Assembly: GCF_037023145.1 (NCBI RefSeq)
Contig: NZ_CP146091.1
Location: 1,984,001-2,048,000, forward strand
DNA length: 64,000 nt
Direction of reading: 5' to 3'
Source: Ralstonia sp. RRA
Lineage (GTDB): Bacteria; Pseudomonadota; Gammaproteobacteria; Burkholderiales; Burkholderiaceae
The notes beneath the pieces were generated by a model. It saw nothing but the letters and a program-made list of their open reading frames with translations, had not been told where the DNA came from and ran no database searches. The position numbers were made by a program, and so were the translations under genes. Of this stretch, positions 15,084 through 24,593 are shown in pieces. Every line of letters begins with the position of its first letter. Position 1 is the first letter of the stretch.

Positions 15084-17948
15084 TTACTTGGTCAGCACGA
15101 AGCCCTTGAGCTTGGAGAACGACGCATCGATCAGCGCCTTCTGCTGCTCGTTGTGCTTGGCGTAGTAACCCACCGCCGGCGACGCCGAGGCCGGACGGCC
15201 TGCGTAGCCCAGCTTCTGGCCTTCAGCCATGTTTTCCATGATGTAGTGCTGCACGAAGAACCAAGCGCCCTGGTTCTGCGGCTCGTCCTGGCACCACACG
15301 ACTTCGGCGAGGTTCGGGTACTTCTTCAGCTCAGCCGCGAACGCCTTGTGCGGGAACGGATACAGCTGTTCCACACGGATGATGGCGGTGTCGGTCTGAC
15401 CGCGTTCCTTGCGAGCGTTGACCAGGTCGTAGTAGACCTTGCCCGAGCACGCCACGACGCGCTTCACCTTGGCGGCGTTCAGATCTTCGGCCGTATCGGC
15501 GATCACCGTTTCGAAGTGGCCCTTGGCCAGATCGCTCAGCGGCGACACAGCGTCCTTGCTGCGCAGCAGCGACTTCGGCGTCAGGATGATCAGCGGCTTG
15601 CGGAACATCCGGATCATCTGGCGACGCAGCAGGTGGAAGATCTGCGCCGGCGTGGTCGGCTGCACCACTTGCATGTTGTGGTCTGCGCAGAGCTGCAGGT
15701 AGCGTTCCAGACGCGCCGAGCTGTGCTCCGGACCTTGGCCTTCGTAGCCGTGCGGCAGCATCAGCGTCAGGCCCGAGGCGCGGCCCCACTTCACTTCACC
15801 CGACGAGATGAACTGGTCGATCACGACCTGTGCACCGTTGGCGAAGTCGCCGAACTGGGCTTCCCAGATCACCAGGGTATTCGGCTCGGCCGACGAGTAA
15901 CCGTATTCGAAGCCCATCACGGCTTCTTCCGACAGCACCGAGTCGATCACGGTGAACGGTGCCTGGCTTTCCGACACGTTCTGCAGCGGGATGTAGCTGC
16001 CGGCGTCCCAACGCTCGCGGTTCTGATCGTGCAGCACGGCGTGGCGGTGCGTGAACGTACCGCGGCCGGCATCCTGACCCGTGATACGCACCGGGTAGCC
16101 CGATGCCACCAGCGAGGCGAAGGCCAGGTGCTCACCCATGCCCCAGTCCAGCGACACATCGCCCTTGCCCATCTTGGCGCGGTTGTTGACGACGTTCTCA
16201 ACCAGCGGGTGCAGCTTGAAGTGGTCGGGGATCGCGGTGATGCGCTCAGCCAGACGCTTGAGTTCAGCCATCGGCACTGCCGTATCGGCCGAGTCCGTCC
16301 ACTTGCGGTTCAGGAACGGCAGCCAGTCCACCGCGAACTTGTTCTTGAAGTTCGACAGCACCGGATCAACCGTGTGCTTGCCGGCGTCCATGGCGGCGCG
16401 GAATTCCTGCACCAGGGTGTCCGGCTCTTCGGCCTTCAGCGTGTTCTGCGTGACGAGCTTGTCTGCGTACAGCTTGCGCGTGCCCGGGTGCGTGCCGATC
16501 TTCTTGTACATCAGCGGCTGCGTCATCGCCGGCGTGTCTTGCTCGTTGTGGCCGAGCTTGCGGAAGCAGATGATGTCGACCGCGATGTCCTTCTGGAACT
16601 CCGTGCGGAAGTCCACGGCCAGTTGCATGGCCAGGACAACGGCTTCCGGATCGTCGCCGTTCACGTGCAGAACCGGCGCTTCGATCATCTTGACCACGTC
16701 GGTGCAATACAGCGTCGAGCGCGAATCGCGCGGGTCCGACGTCGTGAAACCAATCTGGTTGTTGATGACGATGTGGATCGTGCCGCCCGTGCCGTAACCA
16801 CGCGTTTGCGCGAGGTTCAGCGTTTCCATCACAACGCCCTGGCCTGCGAAGGCCGCATCACCGTGCACTTGCACAGCCAGCACTTGCGCGCCGTGCTTGT
16901 CGCCGCGACGCTCTTGACGTGCCTTAACCGAGCCTTCCACGACCGGGTTGACGATTTCCAGGTGCGACGGGTTGAACGCCAGCGACAGGTGAACCGGGCC
17001 GCCCGGGGTGGTCACGTCGCTCGAGAAGCCCTTGTGGTACTTCACGTCACCGGCCGGCAGGTCGTCCACGTGCTTGCCTTCGAATTCGGCAAACAGGTCA
17101 GCCGGCATCTTGCCCAGCGTGTTGACCAGCACGTTCAGACGGCCGCGGTGGGCCATGCCGATCACGATTTCCTGCACGCCCTTCGCGCCGGAATGCTGGA
17201 TCAGTTCGTCCATGGCCGCGATGAAGCTCTCGCCGCCTTCCAGCGAGAAGCGCTTCTGACCGACGTACTTCGTATGCAGGAAGCGCTCGAGGCCTTCAGC
17301 GGCCGTCAGGCGTTCCAGGATGTGCTTCTTCTTTTCAGCCGAGAAGACCGGCTTGGAGCGAATGGTCTCCAGACGCTCTTGCCACCAGCGCTTCTGCGCC
17401 TGGTCGCTGATGTACATGAACTCGGCACCGATCGAGCCGCAGTACGTTTCGCGCAGGTTGTTGACCAGCTCGCGCAGGCTCATCGATTCCTTGCCGAAAT
17501 ACGTGTTGCTGGCGTTGAAAACGATGTCCTGGTCGGCTTCGGTGAAACCGTAGAAAGCCGGGTCCAGATCCGGAACCGGGGGGCGCTCCTGACGTTTGAG
17601 CGGGTCAAGATCGGCCCAACGCAGGCCCACATTGCGGTAGGCAGCCACCAGCTGCGTTGCCGCCACGCGCTTGCGACCCATGTCGGAATCGGCAGACGCG
17701 ACGATCGTCTTGATCGGGCCATGCTTGGCGCGCTCAGCGAACGAGGTAACGATGGGGGCGTGGGGGATATCCCGGGCGTTGGAACCGTCGACGGCGGGGA
17801 CGTTCTGCAGCGCATCGAAGTACGCGCGCAGTGCCTCGCTAACGGACGTGGGATCTTGAAGGTACGCTTCGTACTGATCTTCAACGTAGGCGGCGTTACC
17901 GCCGGACAGGTACGAAGTGTCCAGGTACTGCTTATACAGCTCTGTCAT
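15084..17948 (-). CDS. odhA: 2-oxoglutarate dehydrogenase E1 component
   Basis: A 954-residue thiamine-diphosphate enzyme that decarboxylates 2-oxoglutarate. It has the short N-terminal E2-interaction segment (LSGGNAAYVEDQYEAYLQDP), then the HTKYVGQKRFSLEGGES block, the catalytic-loop AHRGRLNVLVNTLGK, the ThDP/Mg motif in HVNGDDPEAVVLAMQLAVDFR, and the transketolase-like domain with GMGEHLAFASL and LPHGYEGQGPEHSSARLERYLQLC. Length matches SucA/OdhA. It is the first gene of odhA-odhB-lpdA and has a long, structured leader. Confidence 0.97.
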   Translation of the reverse strand: MTELYKQYLDTSYLSGGNAAYVEDQYEAYLQDPTSVSEALRAYFDALQNVPAVDGSNARDIPHAPIVTSFAERAKHGPIKTIVASADSDMGRKRVAATQLVAAYRNVGLRWADLDPLKRQERPPVPDLDPAFYGFTEADQDIVFNASNTYFGKESMSLRELVNNLRETYCGSIGAEFMYISDQAQKRWWQERLETIRSKPVFSAEKKKHILERLTAAEGLERFLHTKYVGQKRFSLEGGESFIAAMDELIQHSGAKGVQEIVIGMAHRGRLNVLVNTLGKMPADLFAEFEGKHVDDLPAGDVKYHKGFSSDVTTPGGPVHLSLAFNPSHLEIVNPVVEGSVKARQERRGDKHGAQVLAVQVHGDAAFAGQGVVMETLNLAQTRGYGTGGTIHIVINNQIGFTTSDPRDSRSTLYCTDVVKMIEAPVLHVNGDDPEAVVLAMQLAVDFRTEFQKDIAVDIICFRKLGHNEQDTPAMTQPLMYKKIGTHPGTRKLYADKLVTQNTLKAEEPDTLVQEFRAAMDAGKHTVDPVLSNFKNKFAVDWLPFLNRKWTDSADTAVPMAELKRLAERITAIPDHFKLHPLVENVVNNRAKMGKGDVSLDWGMGEHLAFASLVASGYPVRITGQDAGRGTFTHRHAVLHDQNRERWDAGSYIPLQNVSESQAPFTVIDSVLSEEAVMGFEYGYSSAEPNTLVIWEAQFGDFANGAQVVIDQFISSGEVKWGRASGLTLMLPHGYEGQGPEHSSARLERYLQLCADHNMQVVQPTTPAQIFHLLRRQMIRMFRKPLIILTPKSLLRSKDAVSPLSDLAKGHFETVIADTAEDLNAAKVKRVVACSGKVYYDLVNARKERGQTDTAIIRVEQLYPFPHKAFAAELKKYPNLAEVVWCQDEPQNQGAWFFVQHYIMENMAEGQKLGYAGRPASASPAVGYYAKHNEQQKALIDASFSKLKGFVLTK

Positions 17949-17954
17949 GGGGCG

Positions 17955-18075
17955 CTCACTTTTCTCCGGGTCTGCCGGAGTTCAGCGGGTTCATCAACCT
18001 TCCGCGACACGGCTTGACCGGTTAGCGGATCGCAAACTAAATCGCCTGAAATCACCTGATCGGACCGGATCGCGC
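17955..18075 (-). ncRNA. Candidate sucA-type leader RNA in the odhA 5' UTR
   Basis: The leader immediately before odhA contains a stable CTCCGG / CCGGAG hairpin (minus strand 17980-17964, loop CAGAC) and a C/G-rich region further upstream with repeated GCGAT and GATTT words. A conserved sucA RNA motif is known in the 5' UTRs of Burkholderiales sucA genes, so a leader element is expected here. I assign it by position, taxon and the visible hairpin. The boundaries are approximate and no covariance model was run. The GGAG in the hairpin is 15 bases before the ATG, so direct masking of the ribosome site is uncertain. Confidence 0.4.
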
Positions 18076-18178
18076 ATAGCAGAAAGGAGGCACCGAGACA
18101 GCTTTTACAGACAAGTTGTGCGGGAAGGACCTAAGTCTTCACGGGCGGGAAGCATAGCACGTTTATAAGCAACATTCT

Positions 18179-18226
18179 GATTCTTTGACGTGACAACGGC
18201 CCGTTGTTTTGCCAGGTCAAAGAATC
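18179..18226. other. Nested inverted repeat between odhA and ugpQ
   Basis: Outer arms GATTCTTTGAC (18179-18189) and GTCAAAGAATC (18216-18226) are perfect 11-bp complements. Inside them ACAACGG-C-CCGTTGT (18193-18207) is a second perfect repeat. It lies 13 bp after the ugpQ stop and about 230 bp before the odhA ATG, both leftward. No T-run follows, so it is either a factor-assisted 3' end for the ugp transcript or an operator upstream of odhA. Confidence 0.6.
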
Positions 18227-18239
18227 GTTCTCATCACAT

Positions 18240-18992
18240 TCAAGCGGGCGAAATTCGATCGACCCAATCGGTGATCAAGCCATCCAGGCCTGCGCCCCAC
18301 AGCAGTTGTGCGCGATCAACGTCGTTGACGGTATAGCAGCAGACGCGGAAGCCGGCAGCGTGTGCCTCGGCAATGATTTCGGGCGTGAGTTCACGATGGT
18401 TGGCGTCGAGCGCAACGCAGTCGAGCGCGCGCAGGCGGTCAAGCCAGTCGCCGGGCAATTTGTCGAGCAGCAATGCGCGCGGCAACTCCGGAGCGGCATC
18501 GCGCGCGGCGGCCAGTGCCTCTTCCGAGAACGACGACAACAGCGGCGGCACATCGGCATCCGCCCACAGCGTACGGGCATCCAATGCCACCGCTGCACCC
18601 GTGCGCCACTCCGCGCCCGGGACCGGCTTGATCTCGATGTTGGCGAGATATCCATTGGCGCGCAGGTAGCGGGCGATGGCGGCCAGCGTGGGCACGGGCT
18701 CGCCGGCGTAGGCCGGGCTGTGCCAGCTACCCGCATCCAGTTGCGCGATCTGGCCCAGCGTGAGCGCGTCGAGGCGGCCGTGGCCATTCGTGGTGCGATT
18801 GAGCGTGGCATCGTGCAGCAGCACGGCCACACCATCGCCCGAGAGCTTCACGTCGAACTCGAACATGCGATAGCCGAACGGGGCGCCGTGGCGGAATGCG
18901 GCCAAGGTGTTCTCGGGCGCCAGCTTGCCCGCACCCCGATGCGCAATCGCGCGCGGATACGGCCAAGCCGGCAAGGCGCGTGCTTCGCTCAT
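18240..18992 (-). CDS. ugpQ: Glycerophosphodiester phosphodiesterase
   Basis: A 250-residue cytoplasmic enzyme of the GDPD family that cleaves glycerophosphodiesters to glycerol-3-phosphate and an alcohol. Conserved motifs are [18 protein letters not shown] near the N-terminus (catalytic His with Arg, and Glu of PENT), [25 protein letters not shown] (metal ligands and the second His), and IEIKPVPG in the middle. It has no signal peptide, as in E. coli UgpQ. Its ATG overlaps the ugpC stop by 4 bases, so imported diesters are hydrolysed by the last gene of the same operon. Confidence 0.93.
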   Translation of the reverse strand: MSEARALPAWPYPRAIAHRGAGKLAPENTLAAFRHGAPFGYRMFEFDVKLSGDGVAVLLHDATLNRTTNGHGRLDALTLGQIAQLDAGSWHSPAYAGEPVPTLAAIARYLRANGYLANIEIKPVPGAEWRTGAAVALDARTLWADADVPPLLSSFSEEALAAARDAAPELPRALLLDKLPGDWLDRLRALDCVALDANHRELTPEIIAEAHAAGFRVCCYTVNDVDRAQLLWGAGLDGLITDWVDRISPA

Positions 18993-20086
18993 GCCAGGGC
19001 CTCGATACGGCGGGTGGTTTGCGGATCGAACCAGTGCAGATGCTCGGCCGAGGCTGTGATGGGCAGCTTGTCGCCTGCCTTTACGCTGGCATGCGGCTCC
19101 AGGCGGACCACGACCGGGTTGCCAGCCAGCGAGCCGTAGGCAAACGCATCGGCACCGAGCGCTTCCACCACGCGAACATCAACGAAGGCAATGGCTTGGT
19201 CTGCTGAGCACGGCTCGATGTGCTCGGGGCGCAAACCCATCAGAGCACGTTCAGGCAAGTGCAGGCCCATCGGCAGGTGGCCGAGCGTCGCGGCAACGTC
19301 GCCCTCTTTCGCGCCATCCACACGGATCTGCGCGCCCTCGCCCGCCTGGCGCGACACCGGCACGAGGTTCATCGGCGGCGAACCGATGAAGCTGGCCACG
19401 AACGTGCTGGCCGGACGCGAGTACACCTCCAGCGGCGTGCCGATCTGCTCGACCCGGCCGCCATTGAGCACCATCATGCGATCAGCCAGCGTCATGGCTT
19501 CAACCTGATCGTGCGTCACGTACAGGCTGGTGGTGCGCAGGCGCCGATGCAGATCCTTCAGCTCCAGGCGCATCTGCACGCGCAGCTTAGCGTCGAGGTT
19601 GGAGAGCGGCTCGTCGAACAGGAACACAGCCGGTTCACGCACGATGGCGCGGCCCATGGCCACGCGCTGGCGTTGGCCGCCCGAGAGCTGACGCGGCTTG
19701 CGATCGAGCAGCTTGCCGAGTTCGAGAATGCCCGCTGCCTGTTCGACGCGCGCCTGGATATCGCTCTTGGGCAAGCCGCGAATCTTCAGGCCATACGCCA
19801 TGTTGTCGAACACGCTCATGTGCGGATAGAGCGCGTAGTTCTGGAACACCATCGCGATGTCGCGCTCGGCGGGCTCCAGTTCGTTGACGACGCGGTCGCC
19901 AATCCACACCTCGCCACCGGTGATGGGCTCCAGGCCCGCCACCATGCGCAGCAGCGTGGATTTGCCGCAGCCCGAAGGCCCGACGATGACGATGAATTCC
20001 CCATCGCCAATTTCCATGTCGATGCCGTGCACGACCTGGAGGTTGGCGTAGTGCTTCTGAACGTTGCGTAGAGACAGTTTTGCCAT
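18989..20086 (-). CDS. ugpC: sn-Glycerol-3-phosphate ABC transporter ATP-binding protein UgpC
   Basis: A 365-residue ABC ATPase of the sugar-importer (MalK/UgpC) type. Walker A is GPSGCGKST at 36-44, the signature is [15 protein letters not shown], Walker B is [16 protein letters not shown], the switch His is in [10 protein letters not shown], and a C-terminal TOBE-type regulatory domain includes [11 protein letters not shown]. It lies between ugpE (18 bp gap) and ugpQ (4-base overlap). Confidence 0.95.
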   Translation of the reverse strand: MAKLSLRNVQKHYANLQVVHGIDMEIGDGEFIVIVGPSGCGKSTLLRMVAGLEPITGGEVWIGDRVVNELEPAERDIAMVFQNYALYPHMSVFDNMAYGLKIRGLPKSDIQARVEQAAGILELGKLLDRKPRQLSGGQRQRVAMGRAIVREPAVFLFDEPLSNLDAKLRVQMRLELKDLHRRLRTTSLYVTHDQVEAMTLADRMMVLNGGRVEQIGTPLEVYSRPASTFVASFIGSPPMNLVPVSRQAGEGAQIRVDGAKEGDVAATLGHLPMGLHLPERALMGLRPEHIEPCSADQAIAFVDVRVVEALGADAFAYGSLAGNPVVVRLEPHASVKAGDKLPITASAEHLHWFDPQTTRRIEALA

Positions 20087-20104
20087 CTTGAGTCTTCTAT
20101 TCTT

Positions 20105-20953
20105 TTACTTCTCGGTTTCCACCAGGCCCTTCACGAACCACCGCTGCATGCCGATCACGATTGCCGCAGGCGGCAGCATGGCCAGCATCACGACAGCCAT
20201 CAGCAGGTTCCAGTCGGTGGCGGAATCGCCGGAGCGGGAGATCATCTGGGTCACGCCCAGCACGATGGGGGTCATGCTCTTCTCGGTCGTGATCAGCAGC
20301 GGCCAGAGGTACTGGTTCCAGCCGTAGATGAACTGGATCACGAACAGCGCCGCGATGCTGGTACGCGAGAGCGGCAGCACCACGTCCCAGAAAAACTTGA
20401 GCGGGCCCGCGCCATCAATGCGCGCGGCTTCGGCCAATTCATCGGGAATGGTCAGGAAGAACTGCCGGAACAGGAACGTGGCCGTGGCCGACGCGATGAT
20501 CGGAATCGTCATCCCGGCGTAGCTATTCAGCATGCCGAGGTCTGACACCACCTTGTAGGTGGGCAGAATGCGCACTTCCACCGGCAGCATCAGGGTGACG
20601 AAGATCAGCCAGAAAAACGTCTTGCGCAGGGGGAACTTGAAATAGACGATCGCGAAGGCCGAGATGATGGAGATGGCGATCTTCCCGAGCGAAATGCCCA
20701 GCGCCATGATCAGGCTGTTCATCAGCATGGTGCCGACCGGCGTGGCGGAGTTGCCCATGCCGTGCGTGAGCACCGTACGGTAGTTCTCGATCAGGTGCGG
20801 GCCGGGGATGAGCGTCATCGGTGCCTGCAGCACATCTTCGGCCGTCAACGACGACGCAACGAAGACCACATACACCGGAAACGCCACGATGATCACACCC
20901 AGGATCAGCACGACGTGGGTAAGGAAGTCCAGGAATGGACGGCGTTCAATCAT
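20105..20953 (-). CDS. ugpE: sn-Glycerol-3-phosphate ABC transporter permease UgpE
   Basis: A 282-residue inner-membrane permease with six predicted helices and the EAA loop in ELAEAARIDGAGPLKFFWDVVLPLSRTSIA, which docks UgpC. The N-terminal MIERRPFLDFLTHVVLILGV and the strongly UgpE-like NQYLWPLLITTEKSMTPIVLGV segment identify it as the second permease of the ugp importer. It lies 17 bp downstream of ugpA. Confidence 0.95.
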   Translation of the reverse strand: MIERRPFLDFLTHVVLILGVIIVAFPVYVVFVASSLTAEDVLQAPMTLIPGPHLIENYRTVLTHGMGNSATPVGTMLMNSLIMALGISLGKIAISIISAFAIVYFKFPLRKTFFWLIFVTLMLPVEVRILPTYKVVSDLGMLNSYAGMTIPIIASATATFLFRQFFLTIPDELAEAARIDGAGPLKFFWDVVLPLSRTSIAALFVIQFIYGWNQYLWPLLITTEKSMTPIVLGVTQMISRSGDSATDWNLLMAVVMLAMLPPAAIVIGMQRWFVKGLVETEK

Positions 20954-20970
20954 GGCTCTTTGCCCTCCTT

Positions 20971-21852
20971 TTAGTATTGGACTTTGCGTTCAACGTAGCG
21001 GAACTGGACGATCGTCAGCACAATCACCAGGCCCATGAGGATGACCGACTGCGCCGCCGATCCACCGATATCCAGCCCGCGCACGCCATCCTGATACACC
21101 TTGAACACCAGCGTCTCGGTCGCCTTGAACGGCCCGCCCTGCGTGACCGAATCGATGATGGCGAAGGTGTCGAAGAACGCATACACCACGTTCACCACCA
21201 TCAGGAAGAAGGTCGTGGGTGACAGCAGCGGGAAGACGATCGACCAGAAGCGCTTCCACGGCCCGGCACCATCAATGGCCGCCGCCTCGATCAGCGATTT
21301 GGGAATGCTCTGCAACCCCGCCAGGAAGAACAGGAAGTTGTAGCTGATCTGCTTCCAGGCCGCGATGACGACGACCAGGAACAGCGCCTGCTCGCCGTTG
21401 AGCACGTAGTTCCACTCCACGCCCATCTTGTGGATCAGGAACGAGACGATGCCCAGCGTCGGGTTGAACAGGAAACTCCACAGCACGCCGGCCACAGCCG
21501 GTGCGATCGCATACGGCCAGATCAGAAGCGTCTTGTAGAACGTGGCGCCACGCAACGCACGATCCGCAAAGTACGCCAGCGCCAGCGAGGTGCCCAAGCC
21601 CACGAAGGTCACGCCAATGGCGAACAGCGCGGTGGTCTTGAATGACCCGAGATAGGTCGGATCGGCAAAGAGATCATGAAAGTTCTCGAGCCCGACAAAC
21701 TCGAGGTTGATGCCGAAGGCGTCCTGGCGCAGCAGCGACTGATACAGTGCCTGGCCCGCGGGCCAGAAAAAGAACACCAGGGTGATGACGATCTGCGGGG
21801 CGACCAGCACATACGGCAGCCAGCGCGATCGAAAGACAACGCGTTTTTCCAT
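20971..21852 (-). CDS. ugpA: sn-Glycerol-3-phosphate ABC transporter permease UgpA
   Basis: A 293-residue permease with six membrane segments and an EAA-type loop ([30 protein letters not shown]). The [34 protein letters not shown] region is typical of UgpA. I start at the ATG at 21852 ([11 protein letters not shown]); a TTG four codons upstream extends the frame but is a poorer start. It follows ugpB after 75 bp. Confidence 0.94.
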   Translation of the reverse strand: MEKRVVFRSRWLPYVLVAPQIVITLVFFFWPAGQALYQSLLRQDAFGINLEFVGLENFHDLFADPTYLGSFKTTALFAIGVTFVGLGTSLALAYFADRALRGATFYKTLLIWPYAIAPAVAGVLWSFLFNPTLGIVSFLIHKMGVEWNYVLNGEQALFLVVVIAAWKQISYNFLFFLAGLQSIPKSLIEAAAIDGAGPWKRFWSIVFPLLSPTTFFLMVVNVVYAFFDTFAIIDSVTQGGPFKATETLVFKVYQDGVRGLDIGGSAAQSVILMGLVIVLTIVQFRYVERKVQY

Positions 21853-21927
21853 ACGACGTTCCAAAAACGCACCGCCGGCCGGTGCAGTTGCACCAGGCCG
21901 GCGGTTGAGACTAGCGCAATGCCGCGC

Positions 21928-23244
21928 TTATTCCTTGACGGTCTTCTCGAAGCGGACGAGCAGCTCGTTGCCGCGCGATACAGCCGTGTCCAGCGCTTCC
22001 TTCGGCGACTTCTTGCCTGCCCAGACAGATTCCAGCTCTTCGTCGATCACTTGACGGATCTGCGGGAAATTGCCCAGACGGATGCCGCGCGACTTGTCGG
22101 TCGTCTTGACGATCATCTGCTTGACGGCCACATCGGCGCCCGGGTTCTTGTCATAGAAGCCCGACTTCTTGGTCAGCTCATACGCTTCCAGCGTGACAGG
22201 CAGATAGCCCGTCGACTGGTGCCAGTCCGCCTGCATTTCCGGACGAGACAGGAACGTGAAGAACTTGGCGACGCCCTTGTACTCCTCAGCCTTGTGGCCG
22301 CCCATCACCCACAGCGACGCACCGCCGATGATGGTGTTTTGCGGCGCGCCTGCCACGCCAGCCTCGTAGGGCAGCGGCGCCGGGCTGAAGTTGAACTTGG
22401 CGTTCTTGCGGATGTTCGCCAGCGCTGCCGACGACCCCGTGTGCATGGCGCACTCACCTGCGATGAACTTCGCCTTCGGCTCGTCCTTGCGGCCGGCGTA
22501 GGTGAAGTAGCCCTTCTTCTGCATGTCGAGCAGGTTCTCGATGTGCTTGATCTGCACCGGGCCGTTGAAATTCAGGCGCGCCTTGGCGCCGCCAAAGCCG
22601 TTGTTCTCGGTGGCGAACGACACGTTGTGCCAGGCCGAGAAGCTTTCCAGATGCACCCACGACTGCCAGTCGGTGGTGTAGCCGCACGGCACACCAGCGG
22701 CCTTCAGCTTGGCCGCATCGATGGCCACTTCCTGCCACGTTGCAGGCGGCTTATTCGGATCAAGGCCGGCCTTCTTGAAGGCGTCCTTGTTGTAATACAT
22801 GATCGTCGTCGAGCTGTTGAACGGGAACGAGAGCATCTCGCCCTTGTTCGACGTGTAGTAGCCCGCCACGGCCGGCACGTAGGCCTTGGGGTCGAACTTC
22901 TCGCCGGCATCCTTCATGATCTTGGCCACCGGCACGATGGCGCCCTTGGCGTTCATCATCGTGGCGGTGCCGACTTCGAAGACTTGCAGGATGGCCGGTG
23001 CATTGCCGGCACGGAACGCCGCAATGCCCGCTGCCAGCGATTCATCGTACTGGCCCTTGTAGACCGGCACGATCTTGTAGTCCGACTGGCTCGCGTTGAA
23101 CTTGCCGGCGATCTCATTCACCTTGTCGTTCAAGGCGCCTTCCATCGAGTGCCACCACTGGATTTCCGTCACTGCGTACGCGCCTTGCGCAAACGTACAC
23201 GCAGCCAGCACAGCTGCTGCCCCCGCAATCTTCCTGATCGTCAT
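21928..23244 (-). CDS. ugpB: sn-Glycerol-3-phosphate periplasmic binding protein UgpB
   Basis: A 438-residue family-1 solute-binding protein with a Sec signal peptide of about 23 residues ([20 protein letters not shown] then GAYA) and a mature start near [20 protein letters not shown]. It has the UgpB-like [38 protein letters not shown] stretch. It captures glycerol-3-phosphate or its diesters for UgpAEC. The start at 23244 is set by the signal peptide; the longer open frame adds 19 non-signal residues. First gene of ugpB-A-E-C-Q, behind a PHO-box promoter. Confidence 0.95.
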   Translation of the reverse strand: MTIRKIAGAAAVLAACTFAQGAYAVTEIQWWHSMEGALNDKVNEIAGKFNASQSDYKIVPVYKGQYDESLAAGIAAFRAGNAPAILQVFEVGTATMMNAKGAIVPVAKIMKDAGEKFDPKAYVPAVAGYYTSNKGEMLSFPFNSSTTIMYYNKDAFKKAGLDPNKPPATWQEVAIDAAKLKAAGVPCGYTTDWQSWVHLESFSAWHNVSFATENNGFGGAKARLNFNGPVQIKHIENLLDMQKKGYFTYAGRKDEPKAKFIAGECAMHTGSSAALANIRKNAKFNFSPAPLPYEAGVAGAPQNTIIGGASLWVMGGHKAEEYKGVAKFFTFLSRPEMQADWHQSTGYLPVTLEAYELTKKSGFYDKNPGADVAVKQMIVKTTDKSRGIRLGNFPQIRQVIDEELESVWAGKKSPKEALDTAVSRGNELLVRFEKTVKE

Positions 23245-23310
23245 GCTTTCTCCTGATTTCGTGTGCCTCGACGTTCTGGCGGGCTCCCTCGCTCCGCCCA
23301 CGGCGCGCCG

Positions 23311-23344
23311 ACTCTAAACGAACGGTCGGTCACTTTTATGACAG
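23311..23344 (-). promoter_or_regulatory. PHO-box promoter of the ugp operon
   Basis: On the minus strand CTGTCATAAAAGTGACCG (23344-23327) matches the 18-bp PHO box at 14 positions, with a perfect first heptamer and A/T spacer. Ten bases further on, TAGAGT (23316-23311) is a plausible -10, which is the spacing found at PhoB-activated promoters. The start would be near 23304, 60 bp before ugpB. A lone CTGTCAC half-site on the plus strand (23364-23370) faces the divergent HAD gene. Confidence 0.6.
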
Positions 23345-23454
23345 CGGGATGTTACTTGCCTTTCTGTCACAAAGAAATTGGGAAAACCCTCCAAGGTTTG
23401 CCTTGCAACGGCCGTTAGAATGAGTTGAAGCCACCCATTTTTTGCACGCGCAGC

Positions 23455-24357
23455 ATGCTCGCCCCCCCGACCTCCCCCACCACGCCGCCCTCAGCAGATT
23501 CGCCCGAATCCGCGCCCGTCATTGCCGCTCGACGCGTGCCGCTCGCCCTGCACCAGTTGCCGGATGATGCGCTGCGCAATATCACCGGCGTGTTCACCGA
23601 CGTGGACGGCACGCTCACCACGCGCGGCAAGCTGCCCGCCCAGGCGTATTCGGCGCTGGAGCGACTGCACCGCGCGGGCATCAAGGTCGTACCGGTCACC
23701 GGCCGCTCGATTGCGTGGGGCGAAGTCATTACGCGGCTTTGGCCGGTCGATGCGGTGATCGGTGAGAACGGCGCGTTCGCCATGCGCATCGACTCACGCG
23801 GACACCTGACCACCGATTTCGTCGACGACGCGCAGACGCGCGCGCGCAACCTTGAACGCATCCGCGAAATCGGTGCGGAGGTCATGCGTGCGGTGCCGGG
23901 CTCCGCGCTGGCGACCGACCAGGCCTGGCACGCTGCCGACCTGGCCGTCGACCATGCCGAGCAAGTTCCGCCGTTGCCGCAAAACGCAGTGCAGCACATC
24001 GTCGACATCATGCGCACGCACGGCATGCATGCGACTGTCAGCTCCATCCACGTCAACGGCTGGTTTGGCAAGCACGACAAGTTGAGCGCCAGCGTGGCAC
24101 TCGCCCGCCGTGCGTTCGGCATCGACCTGCATGACGAGCGCGAGCGCTGGGTGTTCGTGGGCGACTCCGCCAATGATGCCGCGATGTTCGAGTTCTTCCC
24201 GCTCTCGGTGGGGGTGGCCAACGTGCTGGACGTGATCGACACGCTGCCCATGCCGCCGGCCTACCTGACCGTAGCCGAAGGCGGCGCCGGCTTTGCTGAA
24301 GTGGCCGAGCGCATTCTTGGGGCACGCGCGCCCGCGCTTCCTGCCCCGCGCGGCTGA
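23455..24357 (+). CDS. HAD superfamily (subclass IIB) sugar-phosphatase-like hydrolase
   Basis: A 300-residue HAD phosphatase. Motif I is FTDVDGTLTTRG (Asp49 nucleophile, Asp51 acid/base), motif II is VVPVTGRS, and motif IV is FVGDSANDAAMFEFFPLSVGVANV with the GDSxND metal residues. The cap region between them fits Cof-type enzymes that act on sugar phosphates or polyols. Substrate unknown. The 40-residue Pro/Ser-rich N-terminal extension is unusual. The ATG at 23455 is preferred to a TTG ten codons earlier. It is divergent from ugpB and may share its phosphate-related control. Confidence 0.8.
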   Translation: MLAPPTSPTTPPSADSPESAPVIAARRVPLALHQLPDDALRNITGVFTDVDGTLTTRGKLPAQAYSALERLHRAGIKVVPVTGRSIAWGEVITRLWPVDAVIGENGAFAMRIDSRGHLTTDFVDDAQTRARNLERIREIGAEVMRAVPGSALATDQAWHAADLAVDHAEQVPPLPQNAVQHIVDIMRTHGMHATVSSIHVNGWFGKHDKLSASVALARRAFGIDLHDERERWVFVGDSANDAAMFEFFPLSVGVANVLDVIDTLPMPPAYLTVAEGGAGFAEVAERILGARAPALPAPRG

Positions 24358-24593
24358 CAACACTGCCGCCCGCCTCAAGCGGCGACGGGCGGCGGGTGGC
24401 TGCTCATAAGCCGTTTCTCAGACTTCTTCCGACTCCCCTCACGTATCGGTGCGCGCACGCGGCACGCTGCTTGCGCCACGTTAGTGCGCCGCACCGATTC
24501 GTGTCACGCACACGCCTCATCGTGGTGCGCGTGGCGATTGCGTGGCATACGGCGCTCCCTTCCCATCTGATGTCCACCCGATAGGAGCCTCTC

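Noticed and set aside
15153..18017. A 954-codon open frame on the plus strand across odhA
   Set aside because: It is exactly antisense to odhA, where every conserved motif is on the minus strand. Long antisense frames are a by-product of GC-rich codon use. The translation is Arg/His/Gln-rich and has no motif or ribosome site.
23841..24357. HAD protein as KdsC-type 3-deoxy-octulosonate phosphatase
   Set aside because: It is about 300 residues with an inserted cap and IIB-type motifs, while KdsC is about 180 residues and capless; no kds genes are nearby.
24358..24593. Promoter or small RNA in the gap before the coiled-coil gene
   Set aside because: A GCCGCCCG/CGGGCGGC hairpin (24365-24393) follows the HAD stop but has no T-run, and no -35/-10 pair better than chance was found.
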